Shown here piece after piece: positions 20,307 through 30,851 of a stretch of DNA of 64,000 bases. Made by a program: the position numbers and the translations under genes. The first letter of the stretch is position 1, and each line of letters opens with the position of its first letter. The notes beneath the pieces were generated by a model. That model ran no database searches and had not been told where the DNA came from. It saw nothing but the letters and a program-made list of their open reading frames with translations. Location of the stretch: the NCBI GenBank assembly GCA_963377175.1, contig CAUJNA010000490.1, positions 85,001-149,000 on the forward strand, given 5' to 3'. This DNA comes from Effrenium voratum. Lineage: Eukaryota; Sar; Dinophyceae; Suessiales; Symbiodiniaceae.

Positions 20307-23300
20307 ATGGTCTTTTCCGAAGGAGCCTTTTTGCCCTATGGTGGGCTTGATGGTTTTCCCTTTGCAGATGAGAGATTTGGGGCCAGATTGCATTTTGCTG
20401 CCCTTGACGCTCTCTTGTGGTATGCTGAGGGTGACCCGGGGTCTGCCTTTGTCCTGGTTGCGCTGGAGATCAACCATGTTTTGCCTCGAACCGTGGATGG
20501 TACATATAGGTACGATGCTTTCATTGTGAAATTTCGCCCTGAAGGCCTGCTACGTATTCGAAGATGTATCCTGGCTTTGGACTGCTCTTTCAAACATAGG
20601 TACCTCTCTGGAGATCGCATTACGGCTTGGAACGCTCGTGTTTTCAACTTCGGCACCTGTCTGGAGCTTAGGGTGGCTGTTGGAGGTGGTGTTTCGATGC
20701 ATGGAGACAGATCCAAGCCCGGTTTTGCGGTGGACCTTTTTGCCGGCATCGGTGGTTGGTCTTTTGGGGATCAACTGGTGCGGCAGTGTGGTGGAAGTTT
20801 CTTGCCCCCCCTTCGGTTTGCCCTGGAATGGGACCCGGTTACTGCCAGGGTTTGTGCCGCCAACCTCAACGCTGTTGTCCTGGGTGAGGAGGACCTTCGT
20901 GACACCAATTTTGAGTGGCCAGCGGATGACACCGTGGTATTGAATGTGGACGTCGACAGTTTGGTTTATAGGGACCTTGTTTCCAGGTGCAATATCCTCC
21001 TGGTTGTTGGCAGCCCTTCGTGCCAGCCATGGTCTCGGGGGAGCCATGCACTGGGTTTCGGCCACAAGTTCGGGCTTCACATGATCTCTTTCCTGAGTGT
21101 GGTCACCTTGTACATGCCTCCTTTCATTGTTCTGGAAAACGTACTTGGACTTTTGAAACATGTGCATTGGAGGTGGATTGAGAAGCTTTTCGGATTGTGC
21201 GGTTACGAGATGATTGCAGGGATTTCTGAAGGGGGACCTATCTTGCCGATTTGCAGAGACAGATCAGTCGTCATTTTCGGCCGGATGGACAACCCGGTGT
21301 CTGAGTTCGTGAAGGAGACTATTCCACGGATGAGGCTCACATGCGAACGCGAGAGAACGCTTCATGCCTGGTCAGTCGTTGATCCGTCGTGTCGTCAATT
21401 TGCAGGGCATGAATTGGCTTTGAGCAAGGAACAAGTTGACATTATCCTTGATGCAGGCCTGTTACCTATCTGGATGAGGAACCCATTTCTTGGTGCGCAG
21501 GATGTGCTTGCCGTCAGGTGTGTCAGCCGGGATTTGCCACTCGCACCTATCATGGCGTCATATGGCAGGAACATCTCTTTTCAAAGGGATTATCTTGTGA
21601 AGAAAGGGCTTTTTCTTCAAGTGGTACGGTCTGGCACTGATTTGCGGCTGCTGTCCCCCTGTGAGTTGGCTATTGCGATGGGCTTCCCATCGGGTCTTGT
21701 CCTCAGTCAGGACCTCACTGAGGCTTTTCAGATGATTGGCAATTGCTTTACGCCGATACATGCAGCTCAGGCCTTGACAAGGGTCGCGCTTTGTTTCCAC
21801 TATCCCTTTCCTGTTGAGGACTTTCCGCTTTCGGCTTCTGCGACGGTGCAACTGCTTCTGCATGGTTCCTTGCGTACTGGATGCGTGATTGAGTGCAGTG
21901 AAGGATTGGTCAGATTAACCAATGTCAGGGATACGGGCTCCAATGGTGCTGCTCCTTCAGATGGTCATGGAACGTTGATTGGAGTTTCTGGCCCAGAGAG
22001 GAGTCAATTTGCTGTCAACGAGACCAGTGTTGGAAACCTCTCCCCTCCTTGCTTGGATGTGGGCGCGGCCCCCAATGTTGATTTGAGTGCTTTGACGGAG
22101 ACCCCCACTGGTGAAGGAGATTTCCTCGGTACGAGCACTCCGCTGACAGGCAACCTAGGATGTGTCCGCACTTGCAGGTTCGACAGACGTGATGAGCCTT
22201 TCCCCACCATTTCTTGCACCGTCCCTTTCTCGGTTGAGAAGGGGCACCCACATGGGACTTTTGGTGATGAGCTGGGTCATACTTGCATTCATGTCATTTC
22301 TGATGGGGTCCAGGTAAGTCAGCTTTCCGTGCCCTCGGGCACTCCGGTTGGCACCATTCACAGAGTTGCTGAGGTCCTTTGGGGCTCAAAGACTGACCTG
22401 CCCAGCATGTCATCTAGGATCGGAGATGTTGCGGATGGTGCCGGACGCATCTTCACGCATCTGGTGGGCCCTGACTCCGGTGCCAGTGGAACCTCTGGAG
22501 AGGGTATCAACGTCTTTGTGAGGGACCCGGCTGGTTTCCTTCAGCTCGCACGCGTTGGGGCCGATTTTTCCTTTGCTGACATTGCAAGGCTGGTCGGACA
22601 CCGGGATGTCTCTATGATCAAGGCCCTCTGCCGTGGGCTGCCGCAGGAGATGGACAGTCGAGCCTGCGACATTTGCTCAGACGGAGATGAGGTCCTTTTT
22701 TCCTTTCGAACGAGAGGAGGTTCTATTGGAGAAGGTGTGGTGGTGGACCATTGGAATGTCAGACATTTCGACCATGGTTCCATTTTTATGCCCCTTCTGC
22801 ATCTGGTCAGAGTGAACATCGAGCCGCGAACTTCTCTTTTTCATCCTGGGTCAGTGCAGCTCCCTCCTGGGTTCGTGATCGACTTTGTGCAGCCGAGGCG
22901 GATGACCATCGTAGTGCCCGTCGGCAGACGACATGAATCCTTTCAGCATGAGGATTCATGGACCACTACTGACATTCGGGATGGCTTCCCTTTTCTCTGG
23001 ACGGGATTTACGGAGTTCGTTTATCAGACTCCACCACTGCCGCATGGCCCACCCAGGGAATTGCCGGCGTTTGATGGTGGAGATGTCTGGGGTGAACCGT
23101 TTGATGATGACGCTGAGGACGGTGTGATCCTTGAGGACCAGGACCTTGCCGAGGGCCTCTCCAATGCTGGCTCGGCTGGGGGGTATTCTGACGTTGAGTT
23201 CTTCGATGTGCCAATCGAGGACCCCCCTTCGGGTGGGGAACCTGCTGTGAGGAGTGAGGAGGGCTCTGACCTGCCCGATTTGGAGGACATTGTCGAGAGT

Positions 23301-25232
23301 TTAGTCTGTGACCAGGTCCTGGCGCGTACAGTACACGGAAGCCTGATCGCAGTCCCTGTTTCGAGCGAGACCACTTTTGGTGCGGTTGCGGAGCAAGCTG
23401 GTTTTGTCGAGCTAGAGAATATCAAGGCCTCCTGTCAGGGACACGTGCATGAGCTCTCGGCCGACGTGAGACGGGCTGGTATCTCGAGGGACTCTGAGGT
23501 TGTCTTCACCCATCGGCACCTTGGAGGTGCCAAAGGCTTTGATTTGGAGAATACCGACTCAGTTCTTCAACAAGCTGTTAGCAAGCTGCACTCTATTGGT
23601 GCCGGTCAGGTGGATGCATCCAACTTCATCAGGAAGTGCAACGCAGAGACGGGCCCAGGACGCATTGCCCGTTTTGTCAATGAGAACGACCTTCAAAAGC
23701 AACTGAAGATCTTGCATGGTATTTCCAGTGCGGCGTCAATCCCTGTCCCCAAGGGTGTTTCTGTGGTTAAACAGATGGTGAAGGCGACTATGCCGGTGCG
23801 GGCTGACAGCTTTCGGCTTGATCCAGTTGTGCTTCTGGACAGTGAACAGGCCCAAGGGTGGCTTACCACGGTCAACCTGGTCCAGCATGAGTTGGTCATG
23901 GTTGTGCTTGGAGGGTGCTCTGGACCCAACTGCGACGTCACTTACCTCCCGGCCTTCAACCTTCAGGGAGAGCCTGTCATTCTGCGGGTATGTGTTCATC
24001 AGCTGGGGAGTGTGAAGTCGAAGACTCTGGATCACAAGGTTACAATTGCCACCTCGCCTCACTGTGTGATTGCCTTCCACATTTATATGGAGGATTTCCC
24101 ACCTGATGGATGGAGCAAGATCACAGCGGCCCCGGTGAAGGAAGTTGCTTTGAGGTTCAGTGAGGGATCTGCCATGTTCATTTCACCGCCCTGGTCCAGA
24201 CAGTGGTTGAACGATCGCAAAAGCATTGCCAAGGAACGAGCCACGCATGTTTCCTTCATTGCAAGAGTGTACAAACGGAGTGTGGTATCTCTTTATCGCC
24301 AGAGTGGTCACAACTCCGTTTTTGTCAACCCTCTCCGGACTGGGAATGAAAAGCCTGATGAGATTTGCAGCGTTATCTGGATGGGAGATGACAGACAGTT
24401 GGTTGCTCAGACGGCGTTGAAGAGACAGGAGCAGCTGGGTTTGGTGCGATCCTTGAAGAAGGGCTTCGGCATTCGTGTTCTTACCTCAGAGTTTGATGCG
24501 GTGTTCACTGAGATCAGACCTGGGGAGGAGAAACCCGACCTCAAGGGGGGTGACAAGATCTTCAGGGCCCAACCACTGCCCCCTGCGATGACCCTCGCTG
24601 ATGTGCGTGAATGGCTTGGGAAAGTCGCATGGAAGGCTGCCCCGATCAAGCTTCTCGGTGGAGGCAGCGTCATCATTTCTGCTGAGGAGGGTCCTTCATC
24701 CACCTTTTTGCCGCTCAACGATGGGTTCGTTCTTGTGAAGGAAATCCGGTCGAAGGCCCGCAGGGATCCTTCCTCCGTAGCTGCAGGGAGGTGGTCTGCC
24801 CCTGAGCAGCCTGGCATCGACCCCCTTGTCGCCCACGATCCCTGGGCAGCTGCCAAGCGAAGTACTGGATCTTCTTTTGCGGCTGCCTTGCCGCAGGATC
24901 AGGGGAAGATTGACAAGCACGATAGACAGATCAATGACATCCAGACCGCGCTCAAGGAGTTGCAGGACAATCAGAGCAAGGTCGCAGGTGAGTCTGCATC
25001 CTTCAGGAAGGAGGTCACCGCTGAGATCACCGGTTTCCAACACCGGATCACTCATGAAGTTAAGAGCATTGCTGGAGTCTTTAGCCAGAGCCTGCAGGAT
25101 GCTCTTTCCAAGCAGGAGACCCGATTCGATCATCGCTTCGAGGAGATGAAGAGTCTTCTTCAAGGTATTGGAGGAGGGAGACCGGCGAAGAGACTGGCAC
25201 GGGAGGCGGAGTCGGAGAGGATGGAAGACTGA
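20307..25232 (+). CDS. LINE ORF1: C5 cytosine DNA methyltransferase plus coiled coil
   Basis: 1641 residues from an ATG in good context (gccatgg). Residues ~138-495 form a complete C5 methyltransferase: DLFAGIGG (motif I, from residue 143), GSPSCQPWSRG with catalytic Cys239 (motif IV), LENV at Glu277 (motif VI), RDRSVVIFGR (motif VIII), LLSPCELAIAMGFPSG (motif IX-like) and IGNCFTP at 478 (motif X). Motif IV has Pro-Ser-Cys where most enzymes have Pro-Pro-Cys. Residues 1-137 and ~500-1530 match nothing I know; the latter contains an acidic stretch around 940-990. Residues ~1535-1630 form a coiled coil (RQINDIQTALKELQ, then SLQDALSKQETRFDHRFEEM), as in multimerising ORF1 proteins. It probably methylates cytosine in DNA, perhaps element copies. 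The stop is a TGA in the same frame as ORF2. Confidence 0.9.
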   Translation: MVFSEGAFLPYGGLDGFPFADERFGARLHFAALDALLWYAEGDPGSAFVLVALEINHVLPRTVDGTYRYDAFIVKFRPEGLLRIRRCILALDCSFKHRYLSGDRITAWNARVFNFGTCLELRVAVGGGVSMHGDRSKPGFAVDLFAGIGGWSFGDQLVRQCGGSFLPPLRFALEWDPVTARVCAANLNAVVLGEEDLRDTNFEWPADDTVVLNVDVDSLVYRDLVSRCNILLVVGSPSCQPWSRGSHALGFGHKFGLHMISFLSVVTLYMPPFIVLENVLGLLKHVHWRWIEKLFGLCGYEMIAGISEGGPILPICRDRSVVIFGRMDNPVSEFVKETIPRMRLTCERERTLHAWSVVDPSCRQFAGHELALSKEQVDIILDAGLLPIWMRNPFLGAQDVLAVRCVSRDLPLAPIMASYGRNISFQRDYLVKKGLFLQVVRSGTDLRLLSPCELAIAMGFPSGLVLSQDLTEAFQMIGNCFTPIHAAQALTRVALCFHYPFPVEDFPLSASATVQLLLHGSLRTGCVIECSEGLVRLTNVRDTGSNGAAPSDGHGTLIGVSGPERSQFAVNETSVGNLSPPCLDVGAAPNVDLSALTETPTGEGDFLGTSTPLTGNLGCVRTCRFDRRDEPFPTISCTVPFSVEKGHPHGTFGDELGHTCIHVISDGVQVSQLSVPSGTPVGTIHRVAEVLWGSKTDLPSMSSRIGDVADGAGRIFTHLVGPDSGASGTSGEGINVFVRDPAGFLQLARVGADFSFADIARLVGHRDVSMIKALCRGLPQEMDSRACDICSDGDEVLFSFRTRGGSIGEGVVVDHWNVRHFDHGSIFMPLLHLVRVNIEPRTSLFHPGSVQLPPGFVIDFVQPRRMTIVVPVGRRHESFQHEDSWTTTDIRDGFPFLWTGFTEFVYQTPPLPHGPPRELPAFDGGDVWGEPFDDDAEDGVILEDQDLAEGLSNAGSAGGYSDVEFFDVPIEDPPSGGEPAVRSEEGSDLPDLEDIVESLVCDQVLARTVHGSLIAVPVSSETTFGAVAEQAGFVELENIKASCQGHVHELSADVRRAGISRDSEVVFTHRHLGGAKGFDLENTDSVLQQAVSKLHSIGAGQVDASNFIRKCNAETGPGRIARFVNENDLQKQLKILHGISSAASIPVPKGVSVVKQMVKATMPVRADSFRLDPVVLLDSEQAQGWLTTVNLVQHELVMVVLGGCSGPNCDVTYLPAFNLQGEPVILRVCVHQLGSVKSKTLDHKVTIATSPHCVIAFHIYMEDFPPDGWSKITAAPVKEVALRFSEGSAMFISPPWSRQWLNDRKSIAKERATHVSFIARVYKRSVVSLYRQSGHNSVFVNPLRTGNEKPDEICSVIWMGDDRQLVAQTALKRQEQLGLVRSLKKGFGIRVLTSEFDAVFTEIRPGEEKPDLKGGDKIFRAQPLPPAMTLADVREWLGKVAWKAAPIKLLGGGSVIISAEEGPSSTFLPLNDGFVLVKEIRSKARRDPSSVAAGRWSAPEQPGIDPLVAHDPWAAAKRSTGSSFAAALPQDQGKIDKHDRQINDIQTALKELQDNQSKVAGESASFRKEVTAEITGFQHRITHEVKSIAGVFSQSLQDALSKQETRFDHRFEEMKSLLQGIGGGRPAKRLAREAESERMED

Positions 25233-25313
25233 TGGGCAGTCTTGGGGGCTTTTGCCGCTGCAGAGTTTTACATCGGGGTCTTTACATGCGGACGGAGCAC
25301 AGATTCTCACCGT

Positions 25314-28300
25314 ATGTACGTTTATTGGATTTTCTGCAGTGGCTGTGGGTTCGTGAACCTTGGGTTCACATTGCATTTACGAAGTGGACGGGAAGGTGCT
25401 TGCAAGTCTCTCCACTATGGCTGTGGAGGACGAGTGGGAGCCTCCTTTTCTGGCTTTTGCGAGTTTTTCGGCATTTGCAGATGGGCATTTCAGCCGAACG
25501 TGGAGTTCCAGCAGACATTCACTTTTTTTGTCTGCTTGTCGGCATTAGGCCCCATGGGTCGACCTTGGACGAAGCGGACAAGTGGTCGGCGCTTGGTGTT
25601 CTGCCGTCAGGCGGTGTGGGATCCTTTCAATGCACTTCGCATCGGAGAAGCAAAAAACCCGGGGCCTGGGTGTGCTGATGGGAACCTGCGGATTTGCGTT
25701 ACCAACGTTGGGTCTATTTTAAATAAGATGGATCATGTTTTCGATTTGCCTGCGCACGTGGTTTGTCTTTCTGAAACCTGCGCTACTCCGCAATCTATTA
25801 GAGTTGTCCAGGGACAGTGCAGGAAGGCCGGTGTGCGTGCTATTTTTGGTCACCCGGTGGAGACTAAGGCTATCCATGCTCACTGTTCATCAGACTACCG
25901 TGGCATTAATGCCGGGTGTGCGTTATTCTCCAAATTGCCCGCGCGACCTTATTCTATTAACGAGAACCTGTCTTCTTTTGCAACAGGACGTTTGTGTGCT
26001 GGTATTATCAGGCTTGGGCATTTCGATGTGATTCTTGTCACCATTTACGGGGTACCTTCTGCCAAAGGATCTTCTGCCAACCAGGAGATCCTTCGACAGG
26101 CTTTTGATATTATTTCTTCCTCTCCACTGCCGAGCTTGGTGGTTGGGGATTTCAACGAACCACCACAGGGTATTGCCACGGTGTGTCCTTTTCTGCACCT
26201 GGGATTTGTCGAAATTTTCGACTGGTGTGGTAAGACTTTGAACAAAAAACCCCCTCCGACCTGCAAGGATGTTACCTATCATGATTCTATGCTGGTGCAC
26301 CCGATGCTTATCCCCTTTATCAAGGATGTGCAAGTTGATCCGTTATCCAAGATTGATGTACATTCACCGCTTTTTGTCACTTTTGATCTCACTCAAGCTG
26401 TTAACACCTGGAAACGTTGGAAAGTGCCTTGCTCCTGGGCTCACAAAGAACTGGATCAGGCCACACTTCAACAGTCCTACCTCCAGGCTCCAGGACAGCC
26501 CTTGACGGTCAACCCTCACACGACAGAACAAGACATCCTGGACTCGTTCCGGCAATGGTCGACTCGGGTCGAAGCATCTGTCAATCGGGCCATTCGCTGT
26601 GATGGTCCATCGGACCAAGCTGGTTTACACCCGAGCGAAAGAGGGAGATGTTCTTGGGATGACTCCAAGCGACAATGTCGCCTCCTGGCAGGGAAATCAG
26701 ACTGGAAGGGGGGCTATTCCCCCCCGTGTGAGACTACAAGCCTCCGTGCTACGCAGCGGGTCCGTCAGACCCGTCGTCTCCTTGGGCTTTTCCGCTCCAT
26801 GCAAGCTGCGCTGAAGAGGGACTCTGTGCCGCAAGAGCTTCGTGCACAATGGCTTCAGGAATGGTACGCCATCAAGAGCGCCAAAGGGTATGGGGCAAGT
26901 TGGATCAACTGGATTCTCAAAGACACTGATTGTGTGGCTGTCCCATGCGGCTTGCCCGACCTTGACACTTTGCACGACCTTTTGCAATACAATAGATTTG
27001 ATTCAGATGCTTTCTGCAAGCGGGAGATTGCGGCACGGCGTGATGCTAAAGCGAAGAGGCTCAGACGTGATGCGAAGGCAGGGCATTTGAAGACACAGTG
27101 CGGTGTGGTCAAGGGAGAGTGCCCGCCTCCCCTTAACTGGGCCCTTGACGTCCAAAGTGCAAGTGCTACTCTCCTCAGATGCAATAAGGGCCAACCCTGG
27201 CTCCTATGCAGTGCTACAAGGGCCTTCTGGCCTGGCCGGCCGGCGCACTATGGTGGCTGTGAAATCCGCATCCTCCAGGTCTGTGGTTTGAGAATCGAGG
27301 TATCGTCGGAACACAAGTTACCTGCTTGTGGTACTCTAAGCCAAACCAGATCGGCTACATCTGCCGACGAATTGCACATGCTCTTTGAGAACTATTGGAC
27401 GCCCTATTGGCTTCGGGAAGGTGACTCTCACCCTCATAGGTGGGAAGAGGCGCTTGAGATTGTCAACGGCATGGATGTTTTTCTTGAACATGTTGATATT
27501 CCTTGGGGTTCCCTTGACTCTTGGCGGCATATCCTGCACCTTGCGCAGAATGGTTCCTCTGCAGGTGCAGACGGGTGGAGGTACGAAGAACTCAAAAGGT
27601 TGCCTGATGCTGCTCTGGCTGATCTCATTCTTCTTTTTGATGGTGTCAGACTTTTTGGCCATTTTCCTACTAGGATGATGGACGCTCGTACAATTTTAAT
27701 TCCGAAGAAATTCGAATCGCTTGACATCGGCGATTTCAGGCCGATTACTGTGCTCGGATGTTTGATCCGAATTCATTCCAAGTTTGCTGCCTATTTCACT
27801 ATGTGTGCGTGGGCTTCGAAGTTGCCTGCTTCGGTATGCGGTGGTGTACCTGGTAGGGATATTAAGGTGTTTACCTGGTTACAACAGTTTGAGGTTGAGA
27901 TCTCTCTCATCGAGGGAACCCACATGGGCGGCTTCTCGCTCGATTTGGCTAAGGCATTCAATACCATTCCACGTGCTCCTCTTGCCGTTTTAATGAAGAA
28001 GATGGGGATCAGGGCGAGGGATGTTGACTTCTGGATCGATTCGCTTGGTGGTATGAGGAGATGCCTTGCATTCAAAGGGACTCTGGGGCCGCATGTCCCC
28101 TCGGGAACAGGGATCCCCGAAGGCGATGCGATGAGTGTAGTCGCGATGACCTGCCTGAGTTACTTGTATGTCAAGTGCATGGAGGCTGTGCATGTCGCTG
28201 CTTTTGTTTATGTGGATAATTGGGCTTTCCATAGTACGCATTCTGCTCCTCTCGCCAATGCTTTGGATTCTACGGTGATCTTTGCCGAGGCTTTTTCTCT

Positions 28301-30851
28301 GACCATTGATTGGGACAAGTCGTGGTGTTGGGGCACCACCCAGAAGATGAAGGACTTTTGGACAAGCTTTGAAACCTTGCAGGAACGTTACAAAGCCGGC
28401 GTCCCCTTGGTGCAATCGGCTTCGGAGTTAGGTGTGATGCGCATTTATGGGAAAAAGCCTGCCCCTGCGGCTCTTCATAAACGTATCTCCAAAGGTGTGG
28501 AACGAAGCAAGCGGATTCGGGCGGCTGCTGACACCGCTCGCTCGCGAGCCGCCATAGTACAGAGGTGCATTTGGCCCCTTGCGCTTTACAGTGCCGAGAC
28601 ACAATATGTTTCTATCGGCAAAATGAAAGAGCTTAGGCGGGCTGGTGTTAATGCTGTGGTGGGTCCTTGGAAGCAGGCATCGTCTTGGGTTGCGTGTCAC
28701 TACCTTACGAAAGAGCTTCAGGATCCCATGCTGTACGTCATGGTCAACCTCTTTTGCCTCATTCGGGCGGTGTTTGATTTCTTGCCGGAGAAAGTCCGTC
28801 TCTTTCTGAGGCTCCTCAATGAAAGGCTTTACACAAGGAGTTACGGCCCGGTCAGTGCCTGCAGCATGTACCTCCATCAACTGGGATGGGAGTTGGATAC
28901 GCTGGGTATTTTGCATGGACCCCCTTGGCTGCCTAAGCTATCCATTACTACCTGTTCGCGCAAAGAGATCAAGAGGACCTTGGTCCAGTGGTGGTCTGTG
29001 CAGGTTTGGCAGAAGTCAAAACATCGCCGTGGCATCCCCTCTTTGCCGTGGGACCGTGACATCACACTCAAAGTGCTGAACCAGTTCGGTGATAAGGACT
29101 TTGCCTTTCTAGTCACACGGATTACCAACGCATTTCTGAGTGGAGCTGCCCGTGCCCTTTTTCGTGAACCAATTGAGGGCGTTGAGATTTGTGAGAAGTG
29201 TGGTGGCACTGCAACTGTGCGTCACGCTCTTTGCGAGTGCCCTGAGGCCGAACATGTCAGAGGTGGGCACGTTGATGCGGTTCGTTTCCTTGAGGACAAT
29301 GAGGCTTTCAGAATTTTCCCTATGCCCCCTGTTTCTGCTGGTGGATATGTCCTTCAGAAGATGCTGGGTGACCAACAAGGGCGGCACACCATCCAAATTC
29401 GTGCACCAGAGCATGAGGAGCTCGTCTTTTTCACGGATGGGTCTTGCTCCGACCCCACTATTCCCCTCTGCCGGAGAGCTTCTTGGGCTGTTGTGCAAGC
29501 CATCGATGTCACCGATGCGGAAATTGGGCGCCAGTTCACTTTGGATTGCCCTGATGTTCCCTTTTACGAACGTTTTAGTTGCTCTGGGTGTGGGTTTGTA
29601 CACGGGCATCAGACTATTGACAGAGGTGAGTTGTCTTGTATTGTTGCCATTTTCAATGCTGTTCAGGATCTTGAATACAAAGGTAACATCCGCATTTACA
29701 CCGACTCTCGGTATGTGTGTACCTGTCTTGAGATGGTGTGGAAGGCGGTTCAATCCGAATGTCTGCAGGGTAAGAGAGCCCACAATTTCGATCTCCTTTT
29801 GCATTTGTTTTCTACCTGGCCTACGGGCCAGGTCTCCTGGACCTGGGTCAAAGCCCACCGCGATATCAGTGAAGCCTCATGCCCGGTCGATGCTTGGCGC
29901 GTTATCGGGAATGCTACGGCTGACAAGCTTGCGGGGGCTGCCCTCGTCAACGACTCGCACCAGATGCATGTTGCCGTACAGGAGGTGCGGCATGAATTTA
30001 GTGGCTGGATTGCCACACTTACCAAGGTGTTTACGTATTTCATCGAACTGGACAAATGGTCGGTCAGTTGGAAGCCGCACACTCCTGAGGAAGACAGGAC
30101 TGAGGGGGCTGACGAATTTGATGCTGACTCTGCACGCGCCGCTGTGAGTCGATTTAAACAGGTGCAAGTGCTACTGGGTGACTGGAAGGTTGCTGACTCA
30201 CTTTTCATCCCTTTCTTTTTACCTGAGGATGATCTTTTCAGGGCTATTCCGGCGGGGCAGAAAATTGCCCGGGCAGTTTGGCATTGGATGCACACGATTC
30301 GCTGGCCAGTGCAAGGAAGCACGCAACGTGATGACGTTGGTATCACGTACCTTGAGCTCCTCGCAAATTTTTACTTGTTTTCCGGCATGCGCCTCCCTGT
30401 TGTCTTTCATTACAACAAGAAGTCCACGCTGACCTCATTCAGGGACTACGACTCAGCTGAGACTCAAATGTTGCCCGGCTCTGCTAAAGCTGCATCGCAA
30501 CAATACACGACCCTTGCCACGATCATGCAGCAGCTGAATGATGTCACCAGGAACTGGAGCCTGCCTGAAACTAGACAGTCTTTCCTCAAGGAGCGGAAGA
30601 TCTTCTACCCCTTGCGGCAATGTGGCACCTTTCTATCTCGTCCTGAGATTGATCGTGCTTCTGAGACCGTCAACCGGGTTATCGACTATTGTACCAAGCT
30701 GGATGGTGATATGGCTTCCAAACCTTTTGAGATGCCGAGTGGACCTTTTCAGTATATTGATGTACAGTTTGACCAACCTGACCTTTCGACGCCGCAGAGG
30801 AAGTGGCATTTTAAGAAACGTAAGATGCGCCTTAGAGTGGCTGGCACCTAG
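25314..30851 (+). CDS. LINE ORF2: endonuclease, reverse transcriptase, RNase H
   Basis: The frame is open from 25233, right after the ORF1 TGA. The first in-frame ATG is at 25314, giving 1845 residues. A leader ends with RIGEAKNPGPG (NPGP codons 25656-25667). Then come an EEP endonuclease (~125-355: CVTNVGS, LSETC, VVGDFNEP at Asp279, VHSPLFV), RT (~790-1030: DFRPITVLG, FSLDLAKAFNTIPR with Asp877, GTGIPEGDAMSV, FVYVDNWAF with Asp968-Asn969), a zinc knuckle (CEKCGGTATVRHALCEC, from ~1293) and RNase H (~1370-1520: FFTDGS at Asp1375, DRGELS, IYTDSRY, VKAHRD, NATADKLAG). The last ~320 residues are unassigned and end in a basic tail. It should nick target DNA and copy the element RNA by target-primed reverse transcription. 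Asn replaces the second Asp of the usual RT motif. Confidence 0.9.
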   Translation: MYVYWIFCSGCGFVNLGFTLHLRSGREGACKSLHYGCGGRVGASFSGFCEFFGICRWAFQPNVEFQQTFTFFVCLSALGPMGRPWTKRTSGRRLVFCRQAVWDPFNALRIGEAKNPGPGCADGNLRICVTNVGSILNKMDHVFDLPAHVVCLSETCATPQSIRVVQGQCRKAGVRAIFGHPVETKAIHAHCSSDYRGINAGCALFSKLPARPYSINENLSSFATGRLCAGIIRLGHFDVILVTIYGVPSAKGSSANQEILRQAFDIISSSPLPSLVVGDFNEPPQGIATVCPFLHLGFVEIFDWCGKTLNKKPPPTCKDVTYHDSMLVHPMLIPFIKDVQVDPLSKIDVHSPLFVTFDLTQAVNTWKRWKVPCSWAHKELDQATLQQSYLQAPGQPLTVNPHTTEQDILDSFRQWSTRVEASVNRAIRCDGPSDQAGLHPSERGRCSWDDSKRQCRLLAGKSDWKGGYSPPCETTSLRATQRVRQTRRLLGLFRSMQAALKRDSVPQELRAQWLQEWYAIKSAKGYGASWINWILKDTDCVAVPCGLPDLDTLHDLLQYNRFDSDAFCKREIAARRDAKAKRLRRDAKAGHLKTQCGVVKGECPPPLNWALDVQSASATLLRCNKGQPWLLCSATRAFWPGRPAHYGGCEIRILQVCGLRIEVSSEHKLPACGTLSQTRSATSADELHMLFENYWTPYWLREGDSHPHRWEEALEIVNGMDVFLEHVDIPWGSLDSWRHILHLAQNGSSAGADGWRYEELKRLPDAALADLILLFDGVRLFGHFPTRMMDARTILIPKKFESLDIGDFRPITVLGCLIRIHSKFAAYFTMCAWASKLPASVCGGVPGRDIKVFTWLQQFEVEISLIEGTHMGGFSLDLAKAFNTIPRAPLAVLMKKMGIRARDVDFWIDSLGGMRRCLAFKGTLGPHVPSGTGIPEGDAMSVVAMTCLSYLYVKCMEAVHVAAFVYVDNWAFHSTHSAPLANALDSTVIFAEAFSLTIDWDKSWCWGTTQKMKDFWTSFETLQERYKAGVPLVQSASELGVMRIYGKKPAPAALHKRISKGVERSKRIRAAADTARSRAAIVQRCIWPLALYSAETQYVSIGKMKELRRAGVNAVVGPWKQASSWVACHYLTKELQDPMLYVMVNLFCLIRAVFDFLPEKVRLFLRLLNERLYTRSYGPVSACSMYLHQLGWELDTLGILHGPPWLPKLSITTCSRKEIKRTLVQWWSVQVWQKSKHRRGIPSLPWDRDITLKVLNQFGDKDFAFLVTRITNAFLSGAARALFREPIEGVEICEKCGGTATVRHALCECPEAEHVRGGHVDAVRFLEDNEAFRIFPMPPVSAGGYVLQKMLGDQQGRHTIQIRAPEHEELVFFTDGSCSDPTIPLCRRASWAVVQAIDVTDAEIGRQFTLDCPDVPFYERFSCSGCGFVHGHQTIDRGELSCIVAIFNAVQDLEYKGNIRIYTDSRYVCTCLEMVWKAVQSECLQGKRAHNFDLLLHLFSTWPTGQVSWTWVKAHRDISEASCPVDAWRVIGNATADKLAGAALVNDSHQMHVAVQEVRHEFSGWIATLTKVFTYFIELDKWSVSWKPHTPEEDRTEGADEFDADSARAAVSRFKQVQVLLGDWKVADSLFIPFFLPEDDLFRAIPAGQKIARAVWHWMHTIRWPVQGSTQRDDVGITYLELLANFYLFSGMRLPVVFHYNKKSTLTSFRDYDSAETQMLPGSAKAASQQYTTLATIMQQLNDVTRNWSLPETRQSFLKERKIFYPLRQCGTFLSRPEIDRASETVNRVIDYCTKLDGDMASKPFEMPSGPFQYIDVQFDQPDLSTPQRKWHFKKRKMRLRVAGT

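Noticed and set aside
20380..21200. Minus-strand frames opposite the methyltransferase
   Set aside because: Antisense shadows of ORF1, which has full family motifs.
25638..25670. Functional 2A peptide
   Set aside because: NPGP is present but the D-x-E spacing is wrong; kept only as a question in the findings.
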